DNA from: Cognatiyoonia koreensis
GTDB lineage: Bacteria; Pseudomonadota; Alphaproteobacteria; Rhodobacterales; Rhodobacteraceae
Assembly: GCF_900109295.1 (NCBI RefSeq)
Contig: NZ_FOIZ01000001.1
Location: 1-64,000 of the forward strand
Direction of reading: 5' to 3'
DNA length: 64,000 bases
The position numbers were made by a program, and so were the translations under genes. This document shows, piece by piece, positions 63,544 to 64,000 of the stretch. The notes beneath the pieces were generated by a model that had not been told where the DNA came from, did not search any database, and saw nothing but the letters and a program-made list of their open reading frames with translations. Each line of letters starts with the position of its first letter. Within the stretch, counting starts at the first letter, position 1.

Positions 63544-64000
63544 ATGCACCGCGCCTTTGAAAGCCTGATTATCGAACATGACGCCCGGCTCGTTCTTGCG
63601 GCGGTGTGTCTATGCACGCTAGGGGCGGTCTTGGCGACTAGGCTGTTCATGCGGACACGACGGGTTCGCGCGAACAGGCTGGCCTTGCAGATCGGGCTTG
63701 CCAGTCTGATTGCTGGTACTTCAGTCTGGGCGACCCACTTCGTTGCGATGTTGGCCTATGATCCGCAGATCAATCACGCCTTTGATCTGATGCGCACCGC
63801 GCAATCGCTGCTGATCGTTCTGACAGGTATTGCTCTGTCGTTTCACATCGCCAGCAAGGGTCGCGGTTGGATTTACGTGGTCGCAAGCGGCACGCTGCTC
63901 GGTCTGAGCATTTCCAGCATGCACTACGTCGGCATGTCAGCCTATCGCGTCGCAGGAGAGGTCATCCATGATCACGGTTTCATGGTTGCCTCGGTTCTGC
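63544..64000 (+). CDS. MHYT-domain integral membrane sensor, N-terminal part
   Basis: At least 152 residues are visible and the frame runs off the right edge. The MHYT sensor repeats are clear: WATHFVAMLAY in the first and SMHYVGMSAY in the second, with hydrophobic helices between them. MHYT domains are proposed to sense O2, CO or NO through bound copper and usually precede GGDEF/EAL or kinase output domains, which lie outside the window. The ATG at 63544 is the first plausible start. Confidence 0.85.
   Translation, partial: MHRAFESLIIEHDARLVLAAVCLCTLGAVLATRLFMRTRRVRANRLALQIGLASLIAGTSVWATHFVAMLAYDPQINHAFDLMRTAQSLLIVLTGIALSFHIASKGRGWIYVVASGTLLGLSISSMHYVGMSAYRVAGEVIHDHGFMVASVL

Overview
The window reads as a chromosomal stretch from a marine alphaproteobacterium of the Rhodobacteraceae (Roseobacter group). 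The grounds are the VPLPA-CTERM sorting tail typical of Rhodobacterales, an alphaproteobacterial LexA box of the form GTTC-N7-GTTC, the Anbu/transglutaminase/alpha-E/ATP-grasp operon, the UdgX plus radical-SAM repair pair, and compatible-solute and organic-acid gene sets. No rRNA, CRISPR array, insertion sequence, integrase or prophage was seen. One tRNA gene is present, tRNA-Ser(GCU). Coding density is high and many neighbouring genes overlap by four bases (ATGA).

Layout. 1-5.6 kb: VOC-fold proteins, an MFS transporter, a copper/cytochrome-oxidase assembly operon (DUF2946-like, PCu(A)C, SCO1), an L-lactate dehydrogenase gene with a GntR-type operator, and trpA with its terminator. 5.7-7.1 kb: an apparently undescribed retron. 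A 154-nt candidate msr-msd RNA is closed by a 15-bp inverted repeat (a1/a2) and leads directly into a retron-type reverse transcriptase with a long N-terminal extension and no separate effector gene. 7.1-13.3 kb: ychF, small VOC and lipoprotein genes, an SOS-controlled repair pair (radical SAM protein and UdgX), a cupin and tRNA-Ser. 13.5-20.7 kb: a GNAT gene, then an ABC importer with a GH63-type hydrolase and a divergent LacI regulator, probably for mannosylglycerate or a related glycoside.

20.9-36.6 kb is the most accessory part. It holds a 990-residue secreted zincin, an AraC regulator, an operon of unknown pathway with an SDR, a membrane protein, two serine beta-lactamase-fold hydrolases and an alpha/beta hydrolase, and a secreted WYL-like protein. 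It also holds an ECF sigma/anti-sigma pair with two matching candidate promoters (TGAAAC-N17-CGTWYC) in front of genes for exported proteins (DUF7282 and VPLPA-CTERM), and a PRC-barrel protein. 36.8-45.9 kb: an AI-2E family permease, DUF1328, an AfuABC-like importer next to an inositol-monophosphatase-family enzyme, a TauE-type permease and a GST.

45.9-51.6 kb: a seven-gene leftward operon joins a fumarate reductase/succinate dehydrogenase-like complex, both halves of a class I fumarase-type hydro-lyase, and a homocysteine-methyltransferase-type protein lying between the two halves; the pathway is not obvious. 51.7-63.3 kb: a nitroreductase, the Anbu proteasome-like operon, and a MoxR/DUF58/DUF4129/DUF4350/SpoIIM/RDD/DUF805 envelope cluster. 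The window ends inside an MHYT-domain sensor gene. Starts were chosen from ribosome-binding sites and signal peptides. Functions rest on recognised motifs, with no database search.
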